This document shows, piece after piece, positions 35,392 to 47,425 of a DNA stretch of 64,000 nt. The notes below the pieces were generated by a model. It ran no database searches and was not told the origin of the DNA. It saw nothing but the letters and a program-made list of their open reading frames with translations. Position 1 is the first letter of the stretch. Each line of letters opens with the position of its first letter. Origin of the DNA: Perca fluviatilis (lineage: Eukaryota > Chordata > Actinopteri > Perciformes > Percidae); NCBI RefSeq assembly GCF_010015445.1, contig NC_053114.1, positions 24,574,079-24,638,078 of the forward strand. Direction: 5' to 3'. The position numbers were made by a program, and so were the translations under genes.

Positions 35392-36530
35392 TCAACTTCA
35401 ACTTTATTTGTGTCCCCAAAGGGCGCTTGGGTGTGCAGCAGGTATAAACACATAAAAGACACGTAAATACATGCGAGCTATACACACAGTCACGAGTGGG
35501 GTGGCGTGGGGGGTGGGGTAATAGAGTAAGCCTGAACAACAGTAAAAACTGGAACACAACCGTTACAGTATGAGAACAAATAAATACAAGTACAAGATGC
35601 ATGGGTAGCCTACACAGGGTAGGAAAAGTGCTTATTAGCCTTACAAGGTAGTCAACAACAACCATTGTCAACAACAACATCAGCATCCATTACATTAAAT
35701 CACCAACCCCTTTTGTCAACATCTCTGACGTCCTCAACATATAATGCACTGTTGAACTCCCAATATCTTGTTGCTCATCTTCACAACTCTATTTAGTGCA
35801 GTTTCAGACTTGATGTTAAGATTACTGAACCATCAGAGAAGAGAGAAGGTCAGGACAGATTCAGTATAAGATCTGTATAGAACAGAATCATGAGGGACTT
35901 ATCGACATGAAAGTTGGACAGTCTCCTCAGGCAGTACAGGCGCTGCTGGCCTTTTTTGCATAAAGCTTCAGAGTGGAAAGTAAATTTAAGCTTGTGATCC
36001 ACTATAGTCCCAAGAAATGTTTAGGTTTCAGCAGAGTCTTCAGTCTGTCCCTTGATCATGGTATTTTGGTTGATGTTAGTGGGTTTGTGTCTATATGTCA
36101 ATATACATGTCTTTAGTTTTCTGCACATTTAGGTGAAGGGATGCCACACCAATCTACAAATTCATCAACTACAGGACCGTGGCTGTTTTCACTGTCATGT
36201 AGGAGGCTGACTATTACAGAGTCATCAGCGAACTTTAAAATTGACCTATTTTCGTGCCGACAGCAGCAGTTGTCGGTACAAAGAATGTAGAGGAGAGGGG
36301 AAAGGACACGGCCCTGGGGTGACCCAGTGGATGATATCAATTCCCCAGACGTGCATCCATTAACCCTCACTCTCTGAGTTGTGGATTTTAAAAAGTCAAG
36401 AATCTAAACTTAAAATTATTGATAAGTTTATCAATTAGAATGTGGGGCTGGATCATGTTAAAAGCTGACAAGAAGTCCACGAATAGCAGCTTGGCATGGT
36501 TTTTGTTTCCTTCAAGATGTTTAAAAAATA
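35392..36530 (-). mobile_element. Non-LTR retrotransposon (L2/Rex1-like) 3' fragment
   Basis: On the minus strand the sequence encodes parts of a reverse transcriptase in broken frames: FVDFLSAFN near 36480, STGSPQGRVLSPLLY and LKFADDSVIVSLLH (the FADD catalytic box) between 36370 and 36180, and then the post-catalytic region (LRRLSNFHVDKSLMILFY near 35930). The 5' part is missing, as usual for 5'-truncated LINE copies, and the 3' end at about 35392 has short tandem caactt repeats. Clade assignment is tentative. Confidence 0.82.
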
Positions 36531-38055
36531 GGGTTTAATAACAAGTCAAGATCCCCCTTTGTCTGTTTAAAAGTAAATACTCTCCACACTGTTTTGCACT
36601 CACGCTGCTCCCAGGCCTTGATTCACCACTTCCTGCTCTGACCAGGGATGTGAGTTGAGGCAGAGAAAATACATTCCAAGGGGAAAAATGTATTGTCAAG
36701 AATGCAATTATCTCACACTGTTCACATGCACGAATTGGCCTGGAAAATTAATTGCAACACAGGAGAGCATTCATGACAGAGAGGGCAGTGTTATGCTCAG
36801 TGCAGTGCTCATCAGCGACAGTCTCAGCTAAATGAGTGTGAATGTGTCTTCTCCCAAAAAGAAGCAGCACCGTTCTTGGCTGGGAATAAAAAGCCCCAAA
36901 GAGAAATTCCTTCAATGCTCTCTCATATCGACCCCTTGCATAATTCCACTTATTGGAATGATCCCACAGTTAAATATCAAATATTAAAGTAAGCAGATGA
37001 GGATTGTGAAAATGTGAGCGTATAAATGGGCAATTACTAGGTAAGCAATAAATAAATAAAAAATTTGCTCCTTGTCCAAGAATGTAGACAGATCCTTAAT
37101 AAGAGAGGAAAAGGATCACAGGAACCCAGATCATTTGTATTAGGAGATACTATTGTGTTGGGAAGAGAGCAGTCTAAGCAGATAAGTGTAGGTTAACACC
37201 CAAATGTGTAGAATATATTAGATGTTTACAGGGGCGTACCAGTAGTTTTTGTGCATTGCTCTGAGAGTCAACTCTACAAAAAATATGAGAAAAAATACAA
37301 TACAAAAAAATACAGAGAAAATATATAACTATTTAATTAAATATGAAGATACAAAATTTAATTTAAAAGTAGAACAATATGAAAGAGAAAACTGCTGTAA
37401 GATAAATGAAGTTATAATTGTAAAAGTGTACCGGAAACATACACTGTATTAAAAACGACTACTTGTGTAAATATAGATATTATTATTGCACCTGAGATTT
37501 TTCACATTATCTTATTGCACACAGAAAAAAACATTGAAACTGTTATGTATTGCATTTTTCACAGCTGTTATTGTAGATGTGGTGTGTGGTATGTCCTTGC
37601 CACTTTAATGTCCTGTGCAACGAGTCAACGAGTCTGACAGCAACTGTGCTACCTGATCTGCACGAACACCTTAGCATGTCCACTCACCTAAGCACAACAT
37701 ATTCATTTGGAACCACAAAACTGATGGAAATGGCAGTACGGTTCCATTTGCACTGCTGTCGGCTTTTGATTGAGTTGAATTACTTGCCAGGTTGTAAGTA
37801 TGAATCACATCTTTTTTTGCAGTATCAGCTAACATGTTCCAAAATCCTCCAATCATGACAGAGGTAGTGCTTCATAGAGACAAATTGTAGGATGACAATT
37901 TTGGGGATAAGTAATTTAGTCCAGTCCCAAAGGAGCAAGCTTTTAAGTGTGAAAATAAAGCAAAAAACGGGAAGAACCCATTTCAAATGGCCTTATAATG
38001 TAAAGACTGATGCTGTTTTACCACACATACAGTAACTGTATTAAATCACAAGCTG
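36531..38055. other. No gene recognised
   Basis: AT-rich noncoding DNA with only chance open frames. Confidence 0.4.
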
Positions 38056-38059
38056 CAGA

Positions 38060-38275
38060 GGTGCCAGTTCACCTCCTGGGCACTTCCACGGTTCCCTTGA
38101 GCAAGGCACCGAACCCCCAACTGCTCGGAGCGCCTTTCCATGGGCAGCTCCCTCACTCTGACATCTATAGGTACTGAGCATGTGTGTGTAATTCAGGCTT
38201 GCGTGTAAAAACAGAGTGAGAAGATTGGAATTTCCCCTTGCAGGACTAATAAAGTATACATTATTATTATAGAGG
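38060..38275 (+). mobile_element. LINE/SINE 3'-tail fragment
   Basis: Contains cccttgagcaaggcaccgaa, cccccaactgctcggagcgc and ends with aataaagtatacattattat, a tail type I recall as frequent in fish retroelements. A shorter match is at about 17355-17400. Confidence 0.55.
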
Positions 38276-40800
38276 GTAGTATTAGGTGATGAAATATACC
38301 GTCATTTTTATGGTATTTAATTGACTTGCAAGCTGGTGACATCATCAGGGTTATTTTTTAAACTTTGAAAAGCTCCCTGCAGAACCAAAGAAGACATTTT
38401 AAAACTGTTTTCACAGGCTGAGTAGATTGGTTAAGTGCACCTTTGAGAATATATAATATATAGTATTATCAATCCATATTGCCTACTTCTACCTCAGGGC
38501 ATAAGAACACATTGATTATTTGACGTTGATTATTTTAACGTTTACGGCTTGTCACTCCTTACGTTACAACTGTATATCCTTGGCTTCTCAAATGAACATG
38601 TTATAACATAAACATAAATAAAACATGTTTTAAACTTTAAATTGCCTAGCAGTCGTGATTGTGTCAAATATTTGGTGGTCAAAACTGTGGTTTGTGATTT
38701 TTTTCTGAATCCATGTTGCCAAATATAGTCAACGTTAACCACCTGGACACTCTTGTCGCTGGGGTTGTGATTAATCCGATCACTAAGAAGATAATGCAAG
38801 AGTCAGAACATGATTATTTGATTACATTTGACAGATGTGTTTAACGCTTCCAGAACAGCTTTTAAGTCTGTGGAGCTGGCAGGAAGCAAAGAAGTAATTT
38901 GCAAGAATGTCCTCATTAGGTATCCTAACAAATCTGAATGACTGGGAGAGGTCTGTAGAGGCCATTTGAGGCATCTAAGGAAAAAAAGCTTACCAGCTGC
39001 TCAGCAGGCAGGAACGGCTGGATAAACAACTTCATATCTAATGAGGAGTTAGTCGTGATGAACCGATCACACAGCAAAGCGGACAGCATGGTTCTCCAAA
39101 AGTGCAAATTGGTTATAGTTTAAAACCCCATGAATGAGATTTTATTTACCTGGATTAACCCTTGCAAGCTCTATCTACTCTCGACTTCCATCTACAGACG
39201 GTATAGGCAAAATGTGTAGATAAAAATGAAACTGTATAGTAGTTAAAAGGGGTTATGTGAAATATATTGGTACTTTTAAAAATTAAGATTCAGACTTTTT
39301 AAGATTCAGATTTTAAAAATCTATGCCCATTTTTAGAACATCCACGCACAGTCCTGCACTGTCTGGAGGAGTCCAGGTTTTAGCCAACAAGCTTGAAAAA
39401 TCTTACACCAGTACGCAAGTTTGGAATGTGGTGCCTACCTTAACCTTTAACCTCCAAACGTAGTGTGTGACCTAACCTTTAATGTGTTTAGGTGAGGGAA
39501 ACTGCAGCAGCTTACTGGGGCAAAGTTTATTTGCTTGACAACAAAACAGGGTTACCTAATTTAATTCAATTTTGAAAAACAAAAGAGGCTTTTAAAAACT
39601 TCTTTCAATCGAAAGATCAAATCTTATTTGATGCATCGCTTTTAACAATTTCAGTCTGAAAAAAACTTACGATTTCTGTGAGTACATTTTGTGATATTGT
39701 GGTTGATGCGGGATTCAGTGACAATTTCAAAGTGTGTGTTTTACTCAGTTTCCTCATTTTGTTAAAATCTTTGTTCGTATGAATGGAAGCTAAGCAGGAT
39801 TGGCAACATTATATATGAGTTGAAATTGGTGTTGAGTAATAACAGAATGTTTAAACAAGAAAATAGGTGAACACATTGTAGAAAACATAAATAAATGTTA
39901 TATAGTGAAAATCATAAAGAAAACAAAACTAGACTTTGAAGTTGTATCATCATATCATATCGGAATCTCTTGTTCTATATATTTAGTGAAATTTCTTGCT
40001 GCTAAAATCACAATTTGAAAAATCACAATACCTGTGAGACAGGCCTTTACAGCAAGATGATTATATCTCAAAGTACATACATTGTGTAGCATAAATACAG
40101 TATATTAAGACAATCCTCTGGACAGGCTTTTCTTGCCTCTCCTCCAGATGACCCTTGGCTTATCTTCTGCTCTGACTGCTATCCCAGTGACCTCCTAAGA
40201 ATTTTCTTTTTTCCTTTTTTCTATATTTCAATCTGTGCTCTGCTTTCTTCATTTAAAGCTTATTTGTGGTCTTAATTAATTTTGCCATTGACATAATGTT
40301 TAGCTATACTTTCCAGAAACCTCAAACTTTATTATGTTTAGCAACATACTAACAATTGAGACAAAGTGGCCTGTAAACCCTTGAACCCATGAAGTTGCCT
40401 AAATGAGTAAAACACAGCAAAATACATAATGAGCAATATAAACAGTGTGGTCCTGTGTCTTTAACTGTTATAAAGACTGACAGTTACATTATTAACTATT
40501 GTGCACATAATCTACTTTTTAAACACCTTGACATTACATTTACAGTTCATCATACTAATTATTTATTTATTTATTATTTTAACTAAGCATCATTTTAACT
40601 TGCGTGTGAGTGCTTTTGCTTAGCTTAAACAGTTGAACCTAACGTTAGAGTTCTCTGACATAATTACATTATCTATTTTAGTTTTAAACTGTTCTATTCT
40701 GGTTCAACTTTGTTCTTTTTAGGATCCAAGAAGCAGCAGCATTTAAAATTCGCAGAACATTTGCAAAACCTGTTATTGATCTCAAACGTGCTGCAGCATA
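38276..40800. other. No gene recognised
   Basis: AT-rich noncoding DNA between calca and cyp2r1; no exon, RNA gene or clear repeat seen. Confidence 0.4.
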
Positions 40801-40825
40801 TTCCACGTACCTCTCTACTAGTAAC

Positions 40826-41235
40826 GCTGCTTCTAGACTGTGTGTGCATTTTTGTCCATGGATTCCTGGAGACAATGGGTGTGCCCATCGCTTTAATCCA
40901 CCAAAGTCTCACCCAAATATGCCATATTTAAATAATGCTTACATAATTCTTTGATGTCAATTAAGTCCACTGCTTGTGCAAGTCTGATTTATGCATTGTT
41001 GAAAGTATCCAACAACTCAACCTATAACCAAAAAAATGATATGGAAAAAATAATATCATTATTATAGAGTAGAACAAAATTCACCAACAGTTAACTTTTC
41101 TGGCCAATCTTAGCAGGGGGCTAGAAAATGTGGAAGATAATACATATGTGCTTGAGTTCCTCTGAGGAGAAGCCGAGGGAGTTAGCAAAGGTAGTCTAGC
41201 AGTGGAAAAAAGACTTATTGAGAAGATGGTTTTAA
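40826..41235 (+). pseudogene. Degenerate duplicate of the cyp2r1 5' flank and start codon
   Basis: Parallel reading with 43313-43825 shows collinear matches: gcttctagactgtg / gcttccagactgtg; caccaacagttaacttttct / its near-match; ctggccaatcttagc in both; catatgtgcttgagttcctc / catatgtgcttcggttgctc; ggtagtctagcagtggaa in both; and gagaagatggttt in both. The copied ATG (41226) opens a frame of only seven codons. The rest of exon 1 is not recognisable. It is a partial tandem duplication about 2.5 kb upstream of the real gene. Confidence 0.8.
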
Positions 41236-41392
41236 ATCGCACAGGCTGAAAGGACGTGATATCAGCTAGCTAACAAGTATATTATTGATCCAAGACGAAA
41301 CTGACAGAATGGTGGGAAAGGTCGCAAAATCACAATTACCAATACGCCTGCTACTTCAGCACCAAGGACAGTGCCATGGATTTATCAATACG

Positions 41393-41990
41393 GTTAAAGC
41401 TACAGTTGGTAACTTTCATAAAAAATAACTTGTCATATTTGCTCAAACTGTCAATATATCCTGACGGTATACATAAATCACGTTCCTCTGCCTCCTCCTG
41501 CTGCTCTAAACGGCATAAGGAAAACAACCAACCAAAGCCGAGAAGTATCCAACCCAGTGCCAATGACTGCTTGTGAACTGTGGTCAAACTGTAGAACTAG
41601 GCAGCGCTGATCAAATATGAATCAAGAATTTGTTACTACATTGCCTATTTCTTGCCACAAATGATTTCAGAAACATATTTTAGTGTACTGTTTTGCTGTA
41701 AAATGAGAAAGATTGCTCTATCCGGTCAGACTGTTGGTGTTGCTTGGTTTTGGCTCAATTTGGTCACAAACTTTCTGACTACTGGCTCTGATTGATTGTA
41801 AGTCTATGGGCGCGGTGGAAACAGGAAAATGTTCAAATGCCATTAGGAGCACTAGAAGGTGGCAGAGGAACATGCTTTTTTTTCAGATTATCTGTTTGTG
41901 TGTGCTACTGTCAAGATATAGTGACAGTTTGAGCCAAGGCCCACCTAAGAAAAACAATATCAGTTTAAGTGCAGTTTATTTAGAAAATGA
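41393..41990. mobile_element. MITE with internal palindrome arms
   Basis: Sequence gctcaaactgtcaatatatc near 41440 is mirrored by gatatagtgacagtttgagc near 41915. The segment 41606-41695 resembles 23970-24060. The left start (agctacagttggtaactttc) is a type I recall as common in fish genomes. Outer ends are uncertain. Confidence 0.5.
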
Positions 41991-42907
41991 TCACGGCTTT
42001 ACATTGCTGTCAGACAAAGCTGCTCCAAATCCATGCTCTCTTCATTGCCACCAGACTTCTTTGATAAAAAAAACAGTAATTTTACCTGGCACTTCCGGAT
42101 CTAAAAGTGAAGACCGTGTGGAACCGCCGATCCAAATTATCTTCCACATAGGCCATTTTCAGCGTGTAGCTTGCTAGCTCGGAGGTTCTGATTGTTGTTT
42201 TCCGAAGCAAACAGAGTTTAACAATGTCAACACAAGGAGAGCAGAAGGTGAGGGACATCCAGCAGACGGGGATTATTCTGGAAATGAAGTCTGTTGATCC
42301 AGACTAATGAGAAAATAACCCTACCTCTCACTTGATTTATTACCTCAGTAAATATTTTTATAATGAGTTTATGGTCTCAATCACTACTTTTAGGTCTTCT
42401 TCAATAAAGCAGGTTATTTGTAAACATGGTCCCATTTAGTTTAAAATAGACGATAAATCAATAATGGTAGCGGCTTAGCAATGCTAACCATGGCACTGTG
42501 TAGGTTACATTAAAATAGCTGTGAACATGTTTTTGGGTGCTGTCCATATGTTTTTGTCTTAAAGTTTGACCCTCTCGTGTGTTTTCACTTCATCAAAGTA
42601 AATTGGAACATTTTGGTCACCTAAAAATGTCTTGCTCAGTGTTCGGTAGCACCTTGACAACCAAGCTGGCTAGCTAGTGCTAGCGTTAGCTGGTAACTTA
42701 AGGGAAAGTTTGCCAATTTTCTGTGTACTTCATGCAGATGAATGGAAAGGAGCACGTTGGTAAAACTCCACTGGATGACTCGCTTCATTGGTTGAAAAAT
42801 CGTAAAAACTAAACTTGCGCTCCCTAGTGTTTAGTTTAGCACAGCGCCTTTCAAAAAACCAAGATGCGATGGCCAAAATGTCAAACTTTTTTTTCAAACT
42901 CCATAGT

Positions 42908-43098
42908 TCAGGGTCCCTGGTTAGCTCACCTGGTAGAGCGGGTGCCCATATCTAGAGGTTTACTCCTTGATGCAGTAGCTGTGGGTTTGACTCTGACCTG
43001 CAGCCCTTTGCTTCTTTCTCTCTCCCCTTTCATGTCTAAGCTGTCCTGTCCAAATAGGGGCCTAAAAATGCCCCAAAAATTATCTTTAAAAAAAACCC
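42908..43098 (+). mobile_element. tRNA-derived SINE (copy 2) with 9-bp target duplication
   Basis: The head carries tRNA-like A-box (ttagctcacctggtagag) and B-box (gggtttgactct) sequences, followed by the body ctctccccttt-catgtc and an A-rich tail. The flanks are ctccatagt at 42899-42907 and 43099-43107, an exact 9-bp duplication. It is not a functional tRNA gene: the head cannot fold as a normal tRNA end to end. Confidence 0.85.
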
Positions 43099-43312
43099 CT
43101 CCATAGTCAAAAAAAAAACTAATGGGTGACGTCAGTACTGCTACTTGCATTATTTATACAGTCTATGGTAATACACTGACTATGGACAAGTAGCCTACCT
43201 CATACAACCCCACTTCAAAAAATCTGAACTATCCCTTTAATTAGGGGGGGGGGGTCAGACTCCCCACCCCCAACCCCTGTAATTTAAACCCTGATCCCTA
43301 CTGGGAAAGCCG

Positions 43313-43807
43313 CTTCCAGACTGTGCCTTTCTGTCTAGTTTCCTTGAAATGGATCGTGTGCCCTTCGGTTTAATTCCCCCCAGTCTCCCATATATCCTCA
43401 TATATGATATATTTCCTACTTGCATGATTGTCTGATGTCAGTTAGGCTACTGCTTGTGAAAGTGTTTTTTTTTATGCAACACGTAGCCTACAGCGCTGGT
43501 CTGCACCAACGTTTTACAACTTTAATAATGGGTTTGATGAAGTGCAGTGCGACTTTGTCGCTTTTATGGCGTGTTGCTCCATCTGTAGGTTCATTAAAAG
43601 CAACCAAAAAATGATCCGGGTTATTGATCAAGAGCAGAACAAAGTTCACCAACAGTTGCCTCTGACTTTTCTGGCCAATCTTAGCTTTAGAGGCGGGGGG
43701 ATAGAAAATGTGCAAGATGATAGCCTACATATGTGCTTCGGTTGCTCTGAGGAGAAGCCGGAGTCAGCGGAGGTAGTCTAGCAGTGGAAGAGCAACTTTT
43801 AGAGAAG
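43313..43807 (+). promoter_or_regulatory. cyp2r1 5' flank / 5' UTR region
   Basis: Sequence upstream of the cyp2r1 ATG whose partial duplicate lies at 40826-41225. Relative to the duplicate it carries about 145 extra bases at about 43466-43610. No TATA box at a convincing distance. The start of transcription is not defined by the sequence alone. Confidence 0.5.
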
Positions 43808-44044
43808 ATGGTTTCAGTGAAATCGCCGTATCTGGTGCCGGTGTCCTGCGCCCAGGCTCTGCTCGGTGTGGGCTGTCTAACTGTCGCCTGCCTCGCTTTC
43901 CTGCTGGTTCGCCAGCTCGTCAAGCAGAGAAGACCCCCGGGCTTTCCTCCTGGTCCATCTCCCATCCCAGTGATAGGGAACATCATGTCTCTGGCCACCG
44001 AGCCGCACGTCTTCCTCAAGAAGCAGAGTGAAGTTCATGGACAG
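43808..44044 (+). CDS. cyp2r1: cyp2r1 exon 1
   Basis: Residues 1-79: membrane anchor, basic KQRRPPG stop-transfer and the proline hinge. Donor CAG/GTAACG, phase 0. Confidence 0.96.
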
Positions 44045-46967
44045 GTAACGACTCGCACTCAGCCTACAGCGCATTTTAGGACTGCGGTGCTTTTTAACTG
44101 AGTGCTCTGCAAACTGTGCAGTGCATGACCTTATAGCCTACAAGAGGTTTCAGACTTCCATGACACTCTTGCGCATGCACACACACATATACATATACAC
44201 GCACACATAGGGAACTAGTTATGAAAGGAACAAAAGAGACTCGCCCTAACATTTAGCGGTCTGTAGCATTTGGAGGAGATTAACCGGCTCACAGGGGCTC
44301 CCTAAAATGAAAGCCCCCCCTCCCAGAAATACATATAAAGACGCATGACGTCCTTTTGGTGGCACAGTGTGGTATTTTAAGTTAAACATAGTTAAGACAT
44401 CTGTAAATGTAGAAAAAGGCTGGTCAGAGTCTGTTTTATTCACTCACTCTCCTGTCTGGCTCGTGAAAACCCAGTTTGGAGACTAACGTTAGTGCCAAAG
44501 AGTGGAAACAAGCAAAATGCAACATTTGGTATAAATCTAACAGTCCTTGACACGAACACTTGTTTGCATAGAAATATGTGGAAAGAACAAAAGGAGTAGT
44601 ACAGTGCTAATGTTGCAATGTGTACCTTTCAGATTTTCAGTCTCGACCTGGGAGGCATCTTGACAGTGGTATTAACTGGATATGACTGCGTCAGGGAATG
44701 CCTTTACCATCAAAGTGAGGTGTTTGCTGATCGCCCATCGCTGCCTTTATTCATAAAAATGACCAAAATGGGTGGTAAGATGATGTTATATGATTGCAGT
44801 GCATACTATTTGTCCTTCAACATTATCTGAATAATTGCAGCTGCCATGATACATCATTAAACTCCTCTGTTTTACTCTTTTTCTCTCCAACTTCCAAAGG
44901 GCTTCTCAATTGTAAATATGGCAAAGCCTGGATTGAACACCGTAAACTGGCTTGCAACTCTTTCCGTTATTTCGGCAGCGGCCAGAGACAGTTTGAAAGG
45001 AAGATCTCGGAGGAGTGCATGTTCTTTGTCGATGCCATTGACGAACACAAAGGAAAGCCCTTCAACCCCAAACACCTGGTGACCAACGCTGTGTCCAACA
45101 TTACCAACCTGATCATTTTTGGACAGCGTTTTACTTACGACGACCGCAACTTCCAGCACATGATTGAGATATTCAGTGAGAACGTGGAGCTAGCAGTCAG
45201 CGGCTGGGCCCTCCTCTACAACGCCTTCCCTTGGATTGAGTATGTGCCCTTTGGAAAACACCAGAAGCTGTTCCGCAATGCTGCTGAGGTGTATGACTTC
45301 TTGCTGCAGGTTATAAAGGATTTCTCACAGGGCAGGGTGCCACATGCACCTCGCCACTATGTTGATGCCTATTTGGATGAGTTGGAGCAGAATGCAGGAG
45401 AACCCAGCTCTTCTTTTTCCTATGAGAACCTCATCTACTCAGTGGGTGAGCTTATTATTGCTGGCACAGAGACCACTACTAACACCCTGCGATGGGCCAT
45501 GCTGTACATGGCTCTCTACCCCAACATACAAGGTCAGTTACAGTAGAGGCATCACCCCAATATGAGAACATTTTACTTCTAATGTGACCCCGCGAGAGAT
45601 TTGATGCACATCTGTTTGTAGGCTGCTCTAAATGTAATGGTTATGTAATGTTACGTATAAATAAATGCCTGATGGTGTCTGTTTTTTTTTCCTGCAAAGA
45701 GAGGGTGCACAGAGAGATCGACAGCTTGCTGGCCAATGGGAGAGCACCCACTTTTGAGGACAAACAGAAGATGCCTTACGTAGAGGCTGTTCTACACGAG
45801 ATCCTTCGCTTTTGCAACATTGTCCCACTTGGTATTTTCCGTGCCACCTCCCAGGATGCAAAAGTCAACGGATACACAATTCCCAAAGGCACCATGGTGA
45901 TCACAAACCTCTACTCAGTGCACTTTGATGAGAAGTACTGGAACGATCCAGGCGTTTTCTCACCACAGAGGTTTCTGGACAGCAATGGCAACTTTGTGAG
46001 GCGTGAGGCATTCCTGCCATTCTCCTTGGGTTAGTCTCTTTATATTTATCCTAAATTCCAACACTCTTGATAGAAAATAAAAACAAGACTTAAATCACAG
46101 GTTTTCTAGATCAGTGAAGCTTGCAGGTCATTACAGTATGCCCCTGGTCAGCGGTGACCCCAGAATCAGATGCTGACAAGCTATCAACAAAAACATAAAA
46201 CCCAACTAACACACATAAAGAAATGAGGTCTTATATACACTGAATTAAAGTCTTTGGATTCATTCTTCTCAGTGCTACTCACCCACTTAAATGAAATACA
46301 AAAATAAAACTGCATGTATCATGTATACATACCAGCATCATATTTACTTAAAATCCAAACCCACCTTCGCATTAATAGAATACAATAAAACAAATGTCCT
46401 TTTTGTTACCAGCAGAGCAATAACATTTACTGTAAAACATTTGAATTTTCCATATAGTCCATTTTGATCACAGTGCATTGCCCATATCTGTGTTAGCATC
46501 TATAAAATCCAAATTCAAAATGAAATTAAATGTATGAATGAAATGATGAATGTGTTTTCTTCATTTAGAGTTCTCACAATGTCATTATCACAGGACATAC
46601 AGATAGAGCATGAAGAAAAGCACCCACAATCCTCAGTTAAACCCATTTGTTCCTCAACTGTAGTGTTTGTGCTCCCCAGTGCATTTCTTGTATTTCGGAG
46701 GATTTGAATGACTTGGCCAGATGTTGTGCCTGTGTGTGAGTCTTAATTACAATTACATTTCCTTTAACAGGGAGGCGTTGCTGCCTGGGCGAACAGCTGG
46801 CCAGGATGGAGATGTTCCTATTTTTCACCACTTTGCTGCAGAGGTTTCATCTTCAGTTCCCTCCAGGAACAATTCCCACTGTCACTCCCAAACTGGGCAT
46901 GACCTTACAGCCCAAACCTTACTCCATCTGTGCTGTCCGCAGGCAGCAGAAAAGTCCCTGCTCTTGA
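43808..46967 (+). CDS. cyp2r1: Vitamin D 25-hydroxylase, cytochrome P450 2R1
   Basis: Five exons: 43808-44044, 44633-44774, 44900-45532, 45700-46029 and 46771-46967. All introns are GT-AG and the joined frame has 512 codons plus stop; the human protein is about 501. The enzyme is a microsomal P450 that hydroxylates vitamin D at carbon 25. Visible features: N-terminal membrane anchor (about residues 15-36), proline-rich hinge [14 protein letters not shown]-helix AGTETTT (about 314-320) with the oxygen-activating acid-threonine pair, ExxR at Glu371/Arg374, and heme loop [11 protein letters not shown] with ligand Cys452. Position 451 is Cys where human has His. The closely matching blocks [21 protein letters not shown] and VPLGIF identify CYP2R1 rather than other CYP2 members. 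Start chosen at ATG 43808; an in-frame GTG eight codons upstream is not a plausible start. Confidence 0.97.
44633..44774 (+). CDS. cyp2r1: cyp2r1 exon 2
   Basis: Acceptor TTTCAG; encodes [18 protein letters not shown] through FIKMTKMG; donor GGTG/GTAAGA, ending one base into a codon. Confidence 0.96.
44900..45532 (+). CDS. cyp2r1: cyp2r1 exon 3
   Basis: Acceptor TTCCAAAG; 633 nt covering helices C to J, including substrate-region block [13 protein letters not shown] and the I-helix AGTETTT. Donor CAAG/GTCAGT. Confidence 0.96.
45700..46029 (+). CDS. cyp2r1: cyp2r1 exon 4
   Basis: Acceptor TGCAAAG; contains the K-helix EAVLHEILR and runs to PFSLG of the heme loop. Donor TTGG/GTTAGT. Confidence 0.96.
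46771..46967 (+). CDS. cyp2r1: cyp2r1 exon 5
   Basis: Acceptor TTAACAG; completes the heme loop ([18 protein letters not shown]) and ends QQKSPCS, stop TGA 46965-46967. Confidence 0.96.
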
Positions 46968-47224
46968 GACGCTCCTTATCACGGGTGGGCAAGCAGGAAT
47001 TTATAACAGCTTGTTCAACTGTTCAAGCCAGAATTTGACTATTTTGCACAGCAATGCAACCACATGATACAGCTGCAAAAAAACTGTATCGCTCTGGATT
47101 GTAGCGTCCAGTTCCACTGCGTCACAGTTTTCAGTGACAAAAGTAGCTTGACACACGGACACGTAATCCAGTTTATTCAATTACTCTTGAATTCTTTTAC
47201 TGAGCAAAATGCATGTTTGCACAA

Positions 47225-47425
47225 TACTTTTTTATTTTTTTTATTTTAAAGATTATTTTGGGGGGCTTTTCCCTTTATTACATAGAGACAGTGGATAGGC
47301 ATGAAAGGGGGAGAGAGATGGGGGATGACACGCAGCAAAGGGCATCAGATTTGAACCCGCGCCGCTGCAGGACTCAGCCAAAATGGGGCGAACGCTCTTA
47401 CTGGGTGAGATAGAGGCCGCCCCAG
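47225..47425 (-). mobile_element. tRNA-derived SINE (copy 3) in the cyp2r1 3' region
   Basis: Minus-strand copy of the SINE family at 42908 and 19107: T-rich left side as tail, gcatgaaagggggagagaga body, and tttgaacccgcgcc as the complement of the B-box. The flanks (cacaatactttt / cgcaatacctttaa) resemble an imperfect duplication. If cyp2r1 uses the 48053 signal, this lies in its 3' UTR. Confidence 0.7.

Noticed and set aside
35267..35686. 139-codon minus-strand hydrophobic frame
   Set aside because: Overlaps the 3' part of the LINE fragment and continues into flanking DNA; no recognisable domain.
41806..42177. 123-codon plus-strand frame upstream of cyp2r1
   Set aside because: Lies in the MITE-like palindromic sequence and lacks splice support.
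42908..42990. Possible tRNA gene (A- and B-box)
   Set aside because: Followed by a SINE body, A-rich tail and flanking 9-bp duplication, so it is a SINE head.
43784..43807. Earlier GTG start for cyp2r1
   Set aside because: GTG is not a normal vertebrate start; the ATG at 43808 has the expected position before the membrane anchor.
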